A DNA stretch of 64,000 nucleotides from Streptomyces sp. SID12488 (lineage in GTDB: Bacteria > Actinomycetota > Actinomycetes > Streptomycetales > Streptomycetaceae): NCBI RefSeq assembly GCF_010548275.1, contig NZ_JAAGLT010000038.1, forward strand, positions 1-64,000. The letters are read 5' to 3'. The translations under genes were made by a program, and so were the position numbers. Every line of letters begins with the position of its first letter. Position 1 is the stretch's first letter. The notes beneath the pieces are model-generated. The model saw only the letters and a list, made by a program, of their open reading frames with translations, did not search any database and was not told the origin of the DNA. Shown piece after piece: positions 50,535 to 59,369 of this stretch.

Positions 50535-53500
50535 TCATCCCGCAGCCGCCGTGTCGTCGCGCCACGTCGGCAGCAGTTCGTCGAGGAGCGCCTCGGTGCG
50601 GGGCGGCAGCCCGCGTGCGCCGCTGCGGCGGATCAGATCGACGGCGACCTGCTGGAGCTTGTCCGTGTCGCCGGTGGAGTGCGTGGCGCGCAGGAGTTCG
50701 TGCCACAGTCGCTCGTCGCCGGGGGCGGAGTTGAGGGCGGCGTTGAGCGCCTCGATGGCCCTTTCCGCCCGGTTCTTCACGAGGTGGAACTCGGCGAGCG
50801 CGAGCCCGATGTCCGCGACCAGCAGCGGGAGTTGGGCGTCGATGATCTCGTGCGTGAGCCAGCCGTAACGGCCCTCGGGACGGTCGGCGAGGAGTGGCCC
50901 GCGCACCAGCACGAGCGCGTCGGTGAGGAGCCTGCCGCGTACGACGCGGCTGTCGACGCCCTTGCCCTGCGTGGCCTCGTGGTAGAGGGAGCGCAGCACA
51001 TCCAGGTCGGACACGACCGACTTGGCGAGCGTGAGCCGCCCGCCCGCGTCGGTGGCGAGTCGGGGGGCGCCGTCGGGGTCGGTGCCGAGCCAGACACGCA
51101 GCCGCTCGAGGAGCGCCTCGCGTACGTCGTCGGTGACACCGCGCGGCCAGAGCGCAGAGGCCAGTACACGCGGGTGCACACCTTCGCGGTGCAGCAACAG
51201 CAGTGCGAGCGCCTCGTGTTGGAGCGGGCTGCGCTCCCCGTCGGGGGTGTCGAGGCCGATGATCTCGTACGGGCCCACGAGCCGGGCGTACACCGCCGGC
51301 CGCCCCTGCTCGCTGATGTCGACGAGGAAGGGGGGCGTGGTCGCCGGTCCGTCCGGAGCGTGTTCGGGGTCGGCGCCGACGAACAGCTCGACGATCGCCC
51401 GCTGTTGGGCAACGGGCAGCAACTGAGCGTCGAGTTCGAGCCCGAGGAGGGGCGCGAGGAGCTTGCCCTCGCCGGTGATCTCCAACTCCCAGGCGGCGCC
51501 GGGCAGATCACCGCTGTCGGTGCCGACGAGGTATCCGATGCCCAACCTGCTCGCCTCGGCGGCGAGTTCGGCGAGCTTGACGGCGTCGTCGGCGGAGGGT
51601 TCGGCCGCGAGGAGGACGAGGTGCGGGGCCCAACGGGTGTGCTGGGCGGGCCCGGTGCGGCCGGTGAGGACCGAGTCGTGACCGGCGGCACCGAGCGCAC
51701 CGCGCCGCTGCCTGGTCTCGGCCTCCATCGTCTCGACGAGGGCCTCGATGTCGTCGAGGTGGCGCAGCCGGTTGGGGGCGAGGGCGGTGAGGTCCTGGCC
51801 GAATCCGACGAGGGTGATGGTCATCCGGTCCGACCAGCCGTTGGTGGCCAACTCGGCGGCGACGGAGGCGAACACGGCGGCCCGGTCGGACTCGCTCCCG
51901 CTCAGCGAGACGATGCCCGGCACGGACTCCAGGTTGAGCAGCAGGCGTGAGTCGTCCATGGTCCCGAGGCTGACGAGGCCCGGGTAGGGAGCGGCGGTGT
52001 CGACATCCTCGTACCGCTCGGCATCGGTCCGGGACAGCAGCCAGAAGGTCTGGTCCTGCCCGAGCTGCCACGGGGCCGGGGGCTTCCCGGCGGGCTGGGC
52101 GAGCTGGAGATGCAGGTCACCGTTGCTGAGCCAGGCGGCGTAGACGGTGGGGAGCGGGCGGGACTCTCCGGCGAGGGAGGCGGCGAGGCCGCGCAGCGAG
52201 CGGTCCAGCAGGCGTACGCCTTCGGGGTCGGCGCCGATGAGGAGCGCGTCCTGGGCGTCGGCGGCGGCACCGGTCGGCGTGGGCGGCTCCATACCGCGCC
52301 GCCCGCCGACCGCACCGATCGCCGACTGCCACAGGGCCTGCCGGCGCCGACGTCCGAGGGCGCCGAGGAGACCGGCGGCGAGAAGGGGGGCGCCGACGAG
52401 GGCTTCGGGGAGACCGAAGGAGAAGCCGGCGCCGGATTCGGCGGACTCGGCGGAGGCTGCGGTCGCGGCTTCGGCGTGCTGCTCCTGCTGTGCGGCGGGG
52501 GTGGCCTGGGAGCCGGTTGCGGCGCGCCGGTCGGTGAGGCTGATGCGGGTGGTGTCGGTGTCGAGGGAGGCGGTGCCGCCCTGTCGGCCGCCGCCTGCTC
52601 GTTGAGCGTGGTCGCCGGTCTGCGCGTACTGGTTGATCTGCTGCGCGACCTGCGGGGCGACAGTGGAACCGGCGTCGGGGGCACTGGTGTCGGTGCCGGG
52701 AGCGGTGGTGCTGACCCCGGAAGCTGTGGTGCCGGTGCTGGGCATCTCGACGAGGTCGCCGCCGCGGGCGTCGCCGGGCATCTCCATGATCCAGCCGGGG
52801 CGGATCAGACTGGCCTCGGAGAGCCGCGAACCGTCGGGCTGCACACGGTCCTTGTTGAGCTGGTAGATCTCGCCGTACCGGCGCCCGTCGCCGAGGTGGC
52901 GCTGCGCTATCTCCCACAGGGAGTCGTGGTGCCGGCCCTCGGGAGGCTGGATCCGGTAGTACTTCGTATCACCGGTTTTGACCGACGGCCCCCCGACCTC
53001 CGCGTGACTCGCGGCATCGGCGGCCTGCCGGCCGAGCGCGGCTGCGGTACTGGCCGCCTGTTCCTGCTGCTGCGCGAACATCCCGGTCAGCGAACCGCCG
53101 GGCGTGGCCTGGGCGGACGCCACGGTGCCCTGCTGGTTCCCGTCCATGCTGTGTCCGAGCTGCGAAAGCCCCGGCGTGAGGGAGGCCGCCGTGGCACCCA
53201 CGAGCAGCAGCGCGGCGACCAGCTGCCGCGCGAGCAGCTGACTCGGCCCGGCCCCGGGCACCCGTCCCGGCATCCCGACCCCGGACAGCGCGGCCTTCAC
53301 CTCGACGAGCACGCACGCGGTGAACTGGGCCCAGGCGATCCACACGATGACCCCGAGGACACCGGTGAACGTCTTGACCGTGATCTCTTCCTGCAGCCAG
53401 TCCAGGGACGGCGATCCGTCCGGGAACGGCCAGCCGATGACCACGGCGAGCGCGTAGGGCACGCCCACGAGCAGGCCGGCGAGGGCGACGAACGCGAGAA

Positions 53501-53636
53501 ACGCCTTGACGAAGTCACCGAAGCTGCGCCGCCGCCTCGGCAGGGGCTGCGGCGTGCGGTTCCTGGGCCCCGACGGATCTCCCGACGGGTCTCCCGACGA
53601 GCTTCCCGTCCGGCTTGAAGTGCTGCGTCGCGGCAT
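50535..53636 (-). CDS. Membrane-anchored LysM / BTAD (SARP-type activator domain) protein
   Basis: A 1033-residue multi-domain protein. An Arg/Pro-rich cytoplasmic start leads into three transmembrane helices (about residues 42-66, 88-112, 134-156), then a LysM-like module (YYRIQPPEGRHHDSLWEIAQRHLGDG to RPGWIMEMPGD, about 220-290), a Thr/Gln/Ala-rich linker, another helix (LVGAPLLAAGLLGALGRRRR, about 410) and a large cytoplasmic part ending in a bacterial transcriptional activator domain (DLDVLRSLYHEATQ to LQQVAVDLIRRSG, TPR-like). BTAD is usually found in SARP regulators; here no N-terminal OmpR-type DNA-binding domain is obvious, although the segment about residues 770-860 resembles a winged helix. 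It is co-transcribed with the prepilin peptidase gene and may sense wall status. Confidence 0.82.
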   Translation of the reverse strand: MPRRSTSSRTGSSSGDPSGDPSGPRNRTPQPLPRRRRSFGDFVKAFLAFVALAGLLVGVPYALAVVIGWPFPDGSPSLDWLQEEITVKTFTGVLGVIVWIAWAQFTACVLVEVKAALSGVGMPGRVPGAGPSQLLARQLVAALLLVGATAASLTPGLSQLGHSMDGNQQGTVASAQATPGGSLTGMFAQQQEQAASTAAALGRQAADAASHAEVGGPSVKTGDTKYYRIQPPEGRHHDSLWEIAQRHLGDGRRYGEIYQLNKDRVQPDGSRLSEASLIRPGWIMEMPGDARGGDLVEMPSTGTTASGVSTTAPGTDTSAPDAGSTVAPQVAQQINQYAQTGDHAQRAGGGRQGGTASLDTDTTRISLTDRRAATGSQATPAAQQEQHAEAATAASAESAESGAGFSFGLPEALVGAPLLAAGLLGALGRRRRQALWQSAIGAVGGRRGMEPPTPTGAAADAQDALLIGADPEGVRLLDRSLRGLAASLAGESRPLPTVYAAWLSNGDLHLQLAQPAGKPPAPWQLGQDQTFWLLSRTDAERYEDVDTAAPYPGLVSLGTMDDSRLLLNLESVPGIVSLSGSESDRAAVFASVAAELATNGWSDRMTITLVGFGQDLTALAPNRLRHLDDIEALVETMEAETRQRRGALGAAGHDSVLTGRTGPAQHTRWAPHLVLLAAEPSADDAVKLAELAAEASRLGIGYLVGTDSGDLPGAAWELEITGEGKLLAPLLGLELDAQLLPVAQQRAIVELFVGADPEHAPDGPATTPPFLVDISEQGRPAVYARLVGPYEIIGLDTPDGERSPLQHEALALLLLHREGVHPRVLASALWPRGVTDDVREALLERLRVWLGTDPDGAPRLATDAGGRLTLAKSVVSDLDVLRSLYHEATQGKGVDSRVVRGRLLTDALVLVRGPLLADRPEGRYGWLTHEIIDAQLPLLVADIGLALAEFHLVKNRAERAIEALNAALNSAPGDERLWHELLRATHSTGDTDKLQQVAVDLIRRSGARGLPPRTEALLDELLPTWRDDTAAAG

Positions 53637-54153
53637 GGCGGGTGTCCTGGGTTCGTGTCGTGTGGGGTGGGAGGGAGATATGGGGGTGCGCTGAGCCTAT
53701 CGGGAACTTATTTCGGGTGTAGGGGGCGGTGGAGGGCCGAGACGAGGAGGAGGTGTCCGGGCGTACGGAACTCGTCGGATACCGCCCACCAGGTCTGAGC
53801 CGGGGGAGACAAAGAGGGCCAATGCCACTCCGCATCCGGATCGTTCACAACCGCCACGACACACTCTTCACGGTCCCCACACGGTCGTCCGGCGGCAGAC
53901 ATGTCCGAGACGGCGCAGGACATCGCCGTCCGGGAGATCCGTTCGTGCTTTCCGGAGGGTGGGGAGGCAACGCTGGATCCCACCGCGTCCCGAGACCTCA
54001 TCCACCGGCTGTCGAAGGCACTGTGAGGCGCCCACCATGGCCCAGTCCCCCAACTGCCGGAAGTCCACCTTCTCCGGCGGCGCCGAGGGCAACAGGGTGG
54101 ACACCGCGTACACCGCCTGAACTCGCTGTCCCGGCAGCGGGAATGGAAGCCGG
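53637..54153 (-). pseudogene. 517-bp gap with possible gene remnant
   Basis: No intact gene is convincing. On the minus strand two frames look partly protein-like and overlap: one reading QLGDWAMVGASQCLRQPVDE (about 53868-54113, 81 codons from an ATG) and another ending in TWWAVSDEFRTPGHLLLVSA (stop at about 53708). Together they could be a frameshifted small gene, or the region may be non-coding. It sits exactly at the junction between conserved core genes and the downstream end of the biosynthetic operon. Confidence 0.25.
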
Positions 54154-55149
54154 TTACACCGGTACGGCGTGCGGCGGAGTCGATCCGCGTCGTACGGCCA
54201 GGAGGTTCTCCACCGCCATGTCGGCCATCCTGGTCATCGCCTGCGTGCTGTGGAAGCCGCTGTGGGGTGTGACAAGGAGGCGGGTCGGGGCGAAGGCGAG
54301 CAGGCCGTGGGGGTCGTCGGCGGGCGAGGGGGTGGGCTCGGTGTAGTAGCCGTCGATGGACGCGCCCGCGATGGTGCCCTCGGCGAGGGCGGACCGCAGG
54401 GCCGCCGGGTCGACCAGTGCGGCGCGCGAACAGTTGACGAGGTAACCGGAGGGCCCCAGCGCACCCAGGTGTTCGGCGGTGACGACTCCGTCGTTCACGC
54501 CGGGTTCGTGGGCGAGGTTGAGGCTCACCACGTCGGCGGAGTGGAAGAGGTCGGTGAGGGACGCGACCGCCTTGTAGGGCAGTGCCGCCAGCTCGGGCCG
54601 GGGTGTGCGGTTCCAGTACAGGATCTCCGTGCCGAAGGCGGCGTGCGCCATCCGGGCCAGCTCGCGGCCGATGTGGCCCATGCCCGCGATGCCCAGGCGG
54701 GCCCCGGCCAGGGAGGGAGTGGACCGCTCGCTCCACCGGCCCTCGGCGACCTCGGTGGCGGTGCGGGTGACAGCCCGGACGAGGTCGAGGATGTGGGCGA
54801 GGGACATCTCGGCGACCGCGACCGCGTTGGCGTGCGGGGTGTAGGCGAAGCGGATGGGCGAGGGGCCCGCGGGCAGCTCCATGAAGGAGGCGTATCCGGT
54901 GCCGAGGAAGCAGGCGACGGCCAGGTCCGGCAGCCTGTCCCAGGCCTTGGCGGACACCTGCTCGCTGCCACCGAGGACGTAACCCCAGGCGCCGTCGAGT
55001 GCTTGGATCACTCCCTCCTCGTCGAGGTCGCCGGGGGCAGTGGTGACCTCGAAGCCGGCGGCGTGCAGTGCGCGGACCGAGGGCTCGGGGAAGGGAGCAC
55101 CGGTGACGACGATCCGGCGCAAGTCTCGGGCGGGTGCGGGGGTGTTCAC
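54154..55149 (-). CDS. D-isomer-specific 2-hydroxyacid dehydrogenase
   Basis: A 331-residue NAD-dependent dehydrogenase, last gene of the biosynthetic operon. The nucleotide loop is GIAGMGHIGRELARMAHAAFG, and catalytic residues appear as the Arg in NCSRAALVDPAAL, the Glu in GYYTEPTPSP and the His in VTPHSGFHS. The first 100 residues form the divergent substrate-binding domain. It interconverts 2-hydroxy and 2-oxo acids, so in this cluster it could prepare or reduce an alpha-keto/hydroxy acid unit for the ATP-grasp ligases. It starts with GTG overlapping the flavin reductase stop by four bases. Confidence 0.85.
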   Translation of the reverse strand: MNTPAPARDLRRIVVTGAPFPEPSVRALHAAGFEVTTAPGDLDEEGVIQALDGAWGYVLGGSEQVSAKAWDRLPDLAVACFLGTGYASFMELPAGPSPIRFAYTPHANAVAVAEMSLAHILDLVRAVTRTATEVAEGRWSERSTPSLAGARLGIAGMGHIGRELARMAHAAFGTEILYWNRTPRPELAALPYKAVASLTDLFHSADVVSLNLAHEPGVNDGVVTAEHLGALGPSGYLVNCSRAALVDPAALRSALAEGTIAGASIDGYYTEPTPSPADDPHGLLAFAPTRLLVTPHSGFHSTQAMTRMADMAVENLLAVRRGSTPPHAVPV

Positions 55150-55682
55150 TGGTGGGGATCTCCCGTGGCGACGAAGGCTCTGCGGTACCAGACGAGTGGC
55201 GGCTCGGCGTGCTCGTTCATGACGACGCCGGTCAGCCGACCGATGACGAGGTGGTGGTCGCCGGCCGGCACGCTGTTCACGGTCGTGCAGCGGTAGGCGG
55301 CGTTGGTCCCCGCGAGCAGCGGCGGGCCGTCCTGAGAGCCGGGCCAGGGGGCGAACTCGTGGGCGTCGGCGGTGTCGAAGCGGTCGGCGCCGTGCCGGGC
55401 GAAGAGGGCGGCGAGGCCGCGGTGGCTCTCCCCCAGGACGTTGACGGCGAACTCGCGGGAGCCGGTCAGTGCGTTCAGACAGCTGGAGCGGTTGTCAACG
55501 CCGACCAGCAGCAGCGGCGGGTCGAGGGAGACGGAGACGACGGAGCCCGCGGTGAAACCCCGGCGACGCCCCCGGTCGTCGGTGGTGGTGACGATGGACA
55601 CGGCCGTGGCCAGGTGGGACATGGCCTCGCGGAACGTGTCCGCGTCCAGAGGTGCCGCCAGGCGGCGGACCGGCGCGCTCAC
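55146..55682 (-). CDS. Flavin reductase (two-component monooxygenase partner)
   Basis: A 178-residue protein with the flavin-reductase split-barrel fold: FREAMSHLATAVSIVTTTDD, GFTAGSVVSVSLDPPLLLVGVD and SREFAVNVLGE are the FMN-binding family blocks, with the GDHHLVIGRL strand near the end. These enzymes supply reduced FMN to partner monooxygenases. The luciferase-like monooxygenase encoded two genes upstream is the obvious partner. It overlaps the MFS gene by four bases and the dehydrogenase gene by four. Confidence 0.87.
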   Translation of the reverse strand: MSAPVRRLAAPLDADTFREAMSHLATAVSIVTTTDDRGRRRGFTAGSVVSVSLDPPLLLVGVDNRSSCLNALTGSREFAVNVLGESHRGLAALFARHGADRFDTADAHEFAPWPGSQDGPPLLAGTNAAYRCTTVNSVPAGDHHLVIGRLTGVVMNEHAEPPLVWYRRAFVATGDPHQ

Positions 55683-56965
55683 GCCTGCCCTCCCGTCACG
55701 GCCGTCGTGGTGGCAGCCGGCTCAGCGCCGGTCGGGCGGTCCGCCAGGGCCCGTTGGAAACCGCGGATGGTGAGGGGCAGGAACACCACCCCGAACAGCG
55801 CCAGCGGCAGAGTCAGTACGGCGGTGAGCCGCTGCGGCCCGATCGCGTCGCCGCCGACCGCGACGAGTACTCCGGCGAGCGGAAAGGCCAGGTCGTTGAT
55901 GATGAAGAACGAGCCCGTGACCTTGCCCAGATGCTCCCGGGGGATGGCCTTCACCCGCTGGGTGCGGTTGTAGACGTTGAAGTACGCGGCGGCGACCCAC
56001 ATCCCGACGAACGCCACCGCGTAGACGGCGAGGGACGACGCGAAACCGAGGAGCAGCAGCGCGCCGCACAGTCCGGTGAAGCCGATCACGCCCAGCGCAC
56101 TGATCTGGAATCGGCGCAGCAGCAGCGGGATGAGCAGGAGGTTGATCAGGCCCATCACGCCGACACAGGTGTTGAGCAGGGCGAAGGTCGACTCGGGGGC
56201 CTCGAACACACCGGTGACGACGGCCACGTTGGTGGCCAGGGCCACCGAAGCCACCAGGTTGATAAGGAAGTTGAAGCCCGCGAGCATCAGCACGGGCCGG
56301 TTGCCGACCAGCAGCCGCCAGCCCTGTCGTATCTCGGCCACGGAGTCCCGCAGGGCGCCGGAGCTTTCGGTAGCGGGCCGAGGAACCGGCTCGGGGCGCT
56401 GCCAGGGCAGCGGCAGCCAGCAGGCCGCGGCGGTGGCGAACATGGCGCCGGCCAGACCCAGCAGCCCCACCTTGCCCAGGACGAGGACGGCGACGACCGC
56501 CAGGCCCGGACCGAGCGCCATGGCGAGCAGTTCCATGTTCTGCACCAGGGACTGCGTCTTCGCCAGGTTCTCGCCCTCGGCGATCTGCGGGACGACCTTC
56601 TCCACGGACATGTGGACGCCCGCCATCAGCGTGGAGAGCAGGGCGCCGTTGACCAGGAGCACCGGCGTGGACCAGCCGGGCAGGGCCAGACAGAGCACCA
56701 CCGCGATGCCGAGCAGCGCGGCCCGGCCGAGGTTGGCCCGGGAGAACAGCCGTACCCCGCCGTCGCGGTCGGCGAGCACCCCGGCGAAGGGGTAGGCCAC
56801 CAGGTTGGGCAGCCATTCCAGCGCGTAGGCCAGTCCCAGCGCGGCGACCTCGCCGGTGTCGCGGTAGATGATCAGCGGGACGGCGAACAGCACGATCTGC
56901 TGGGCCATGAGCCCGATCAGCACGCCGCCCGAGAACAGCGAACGCCGGGCCCGTTCGCCTGCCAT
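55679..56965 (-). CDS. MFS exporter
   Basis: A 428-residue, 12-helix major facilitator protein of the drug/siderophore exporter type (EntS-like group). It begins RRSLFSGGVLIGLMAQQIVLFAVPLIIY, with the loop 2-3 motif GVLADRDGGVRLFSRANLGRAAL. Its location inside the operon, overlapping the monooxygenase gene by one base (TGATG) and the flavin reductase gene by four, indicates that it exports the cluster product or gives self-protection. Confidence 0.86.
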   Translation of the reverse strand: MAGERARRSLFSGGVLIGLMAQQIVLFAVPLIIYRDTGEVAALGLAYALEWLPNLVAYPFAGVLADRDGGVRLFSRANLGRAALLGIAVVLCLALPGWSTPVLLVNGALLSTLMAGVHMSVEKVVPQIAEGENLAKTQSLVQNMELLAMALGPGLAVVAVLVLGKVGLLGLAGAMFATAAACWLPLPWQRPEPVPRPATESSGALRDSVAEIRQGWRLLVGNRPVLMLAGFNFLINLVASVALATNVAVVTGVFEAPESTFALLNTCVGVMGLINLLLIPLLLRRFQISALGVIGFTGLCGALLLLGFASSLAVYAVAFVGMWVAAAYFNVYNRTQRVKAIPREHLGKVTGSFFIINDLAFPLAGVLVAVGGDAIGPQRLTAVLTLPLALFGVVFLPLTIRGFQRALADRPTGAEPAATTTAVTGGQA

Positions 56966-58065
56966 CAGACCGTCTGCCGTTCGGACGCGGCCCCGGTCGG
57001 CTCCCGCTGTTCCCGCTGTTCGAGTGCGCGCACCAGGGGCAGGACGCGGGTGAAGAAGCGCCGCATCTCGTCACGGGCGGGCCAGCCGGAGAGGATGAAC
57101 TCGCCGACACCGGCGGCCTTGTACGCGAGAAGGGCCTCGGCGACCTCCTCGTAGCTGCCGGTCAGACACAGCGCCGGGCCGCCGCGGTAGGCGACGACGC
57201 CCGAGTACAGCACCGGGTCGAGCCAGCCGTGGCCGGCCTCCTCGGCAAGACGGAAGGAGTTCTTCACGGCCTGGGAGTCGCCCTGTTCCACGAACTCGGC
57301 GACCCACTCACGGTGCTTCTCGTCGCCGCCGGCGACGACCGCGGCCAGGTCGGCCAGGGCCTCCTCGCGGGTCTCGCGGGCCAGCACCTGCATACGCAGG
57401 CCGACCCGGCAGCCCTGCGCGAGGACGGGCTCGGCCGATTTCGCGATCGCCGCGGGGACGTCGGCATAGCGGAACCAGCAGTCCCCGTATCTGACGGCGT
57501 TGGCCTGGGCGACGGCCGAGGCACCGCTGACGTAGATCTCCGGACGGCCGCCCTCGTGGTACCCCAGGCCCAACTGGGCCTGTTTCAGCTGGTAGTGGGC
57601 GCCTTCGTAGTCGAAGGGGGTGGCCGGGTCCCGCCAGAAGCGGTGGGCGATCTCCAGGAACTCGGCGGCGCGCGCGTAGCGGTCGTCGTGCGGCAGAAAG
57701 TCCCCGTAGTACGCCTGTTCGGCCGGGGAGATGCCGGCGATCATGTTGAGCGAGATACGGCCGCCGGACATCCAGGACAGGGTGTTGACGACCTGGGTGA
57801 AGAGGGTCGGCGAGAGCAGGCCGGGCCGGTAGGCCAGGATGAACTTCAGCCGCTGTGTCTCGCGCATGAAGGTGCCGATGATGGGCAGCGGGTCCGGCAG
57901 GTCGAAGCTCTGCGCCATCAGCAGGGAGTCGACGCCGAGTTCGTCGGCCTCACGGGTGAAGTCGATCGCGCCGTCGAGGTCCAGGACGTCGGAGGCGTAC
58001 TTCTGGGCGGTCTTCTCCTGGCCGTCGTCCAGCGCGGAGCCCCAGTGGAAACGCAGCTCGCTCAC
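56965..58065 (-). CDS. LLM-class (SsuD-like) flavin-dependent monooxygenase
   Basis: A 366-residue bacterial-luciferase-like TIM-barrel enzyme. FHWGSALDDGQEKTAQ starts the protein; RLKFILAYRPGLLSPTLFTQVVNTL, MSGGRISLNMIAG, SPAEQAYYGDFLPHDDRYARAAEFLEI and GGRPEIYVSGASAVAQANA are family segments close to alkanesulfonate monooxygenase SsuD. It needs FMNH2, supplied by the operon's flavin reductase, and O2. In natural-product clusters such enzymes hydroxylate C or N, or oxidatively cleave bonds. No sulfonate transporter is present, so a plain sulfur-scavenging function is unlikely. The ATG overlaps the ATP-grasp stop by four bases. Confidence 0.86.
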   Translation of the reverse strand: MSELRFHWGSALDDGQEKTAQKYASDVLDLDGAIDFTREADELGVDSLLMAQSFDLPDPLPIIGTFMRETQRLKFILAYRPGLLSPTLFTQVVNTLSWMSGGRISLNMIAGISPAEQAYYGDFLPHDDRYARAAEFLEIAHRFWRDPATPFDYEGAHYQLKQAQLGLGYHEGGRPEIYVSGASAVAQANAVRYGDCWFRYADVPAAIAKSAEPVLAQGCRVGLRMQVLARETREEALADLAAVVAGGDEKHREWVAEFVEQGDSQAVKNSFRLAEEAGHGWLDPVLYSGVVAYRGGPALCLTGSYEEVAEALLAYKAAGVGEFILSGWPARDEMRRFFTRVLPLVRALEQREQREPTGAASERQTV

Positions 58066-59369
58066 GCGCCGACCTCCACAGCGGCGGGTTCGGCCACCAG
58101 CCGGTAGCGGACGATGGCCTCCTGGACGGCCCGGCGCACCGCGGCCTGACCGGTACCGCGCAGCAGGAAGCGCCCGCCGGCGTGGTCGTAGCCGCCGTCT
58201 CCGTCGAACACGTGGCCGACCTCGGGAAGCGCCTCGGCGTACACCTCGGGGACCACGCCGACCAGGGAGTCACGGGCGGTGACCCGGGCGGGCAGGGGCC
58301 GGGGTTCGGGGAAGACCAGCCAGCCGCCGGAGGCCTCGATGCCGCGCAGTTCGGCCTCGTCGGTGAGCGGTGGCAGGCCGATCGTGGTGCGGACGGCCTC
58401 GCAGTACAGGTCGATGCCGAACAGATCGCGGTGGAGGAAGGGCACGCCGGCGCCGCCGGGGCGCAGGCCGACCTCCAGGAACACCGGCTCGCCGGTCTCG
58501 GTGAGGATCAGCTCCAGGTGGAAGGGCCCGTCCCACAGCTCCAGGGCGTCCAGGCAGTCGGCGGCGAAGCCGGTGAGCTGCTCGTGGAGTGGGCCGCGGT
58601 CGAGGAGGACCGAGCCGAGGGGGGTGCCGCCGTTGAAGTCCAGGCAGGTGTTCACGTACTCCGAGACGGTGGCGAAGTGGAAGCGACCACCGCTGCGGAT
58701 GCCGTCCACGTGGTGGATCCGGCCCTCGACGTACTCCTCGGCCTCGTAACCGTGGAGGGCCTCGGGGCCGATGTCCCCCAGTGCCGCGGCGAGTTCCTCC
58801 TCGCTGCGGACCAGCCGGACGCCCTTGGAGGCGGCGCCGTCGCGTGGCTTGAGGATCAGCGGGAGGCCGGGCAGTCCGGCATCGGGTGCCAGGAGGGCGG
58901 CGGCGGTGGCCGCGTCGGTCAGCCCCAGGTAACGGGGGGCGCGGATGCCCGCGTAGCCGATCCAGCGCTTCATGACGGTCTTGTCGCGGAAGCGGGTGAC
59001 GTAGTCGGTGCTCCAGCCGGGGACGCCGAGGGCGTTGCGCAGTTCGGCGGCGGTGAGCAGGTCGAACTCGGAGACGCCGACGATGCCGGCGAGCGGTCCG
59101 TGCGCCTCGGCGATACGCCGGGCATGCGGCAGCAGGGTGGCGTACCGCAGGTCGGGTACGACGACGGTGGCCACGGCGGTGTCACGGTCCAGCGGCGGCA
59201 GGCCGTCCTCGGTGGTGAGGTAGGCCAGCCGGTGGGTGCCGTCCGGTACGAAGCGGTGGTACTCGCCGAACTCGTCGTCGTACCGGTTGATGACCAGGAG
59301 CAGCGGCGGGGAATCGGACTCGGGCTCGGGCTCGTGCTCGGACGCGGGCAGGGATGCGGTGTTACTCAA
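58062..59369 (-). CDS. ATP-grasp ligase (second of the operon)
   Basis: A 435-residue ATP-grasp enzyme. After an acidic leader, LLLVINRYDDEFGEYHRFV begins the pre-grasp domain; VTRFRDKTVMKRWIGYAGIRAPRY is the linker typical of L-amino-acid ligase-like enzymes; ILKPRDGAASKGVRLVRSEEEL is the ATP-binding strand with its lysine and glycine loop; FHLELILTETGEPVFLEVGLRPGGAGVPF is the Mg-binding region with the E-x-R motif. It likely couples an activated carboxylate to an amine (peptide-like bond) without a carrier protein. The C-terminal roughly 90 residues match the closing domain of that group. It overlaps the first ATP-grasp gene by eight bases. The two proteins are diverged, so they probably use different substrates. 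Confidence 0.84.
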   Translation of the reverse strand: MSNTASLPASEHEPEPESDSPPLLLVINRYDDEFGEYHRFVPDGTHRLAYLTTEDGLPPLDRDTAVATVVVPDLRYATLLPHARRIAEAHGPLAGIVGVSEFDLLTAAELRNALGVPGWSTDYVTRFRDKTVMKRWIGYAGIRAPRYLGLTDAATAAALLAPDAGLPGLPLILKPRDGAASKGVRLVRSEEELAAALGDIGPEALHGYEAEEYVEGRIHHVDGIRSGGRFHFATVSEYVNTCLDFNGGTPLGSVLLDRGPLHEQLTGFAADCLDALELWDGPFHLELILTETGEPVFLEVGLRPGGAGVPFLHRDLFGIDLYCEAVRTTIGLPPLTDEAELRGIEASGGWLVFPEPRPLPARVTARDSLVGVVPEVYAEALPEVGHVFDGDGGYDHAGGRFLLRGTGQAAVRRAVQEAIVRYRLVAEPAAVEVGA

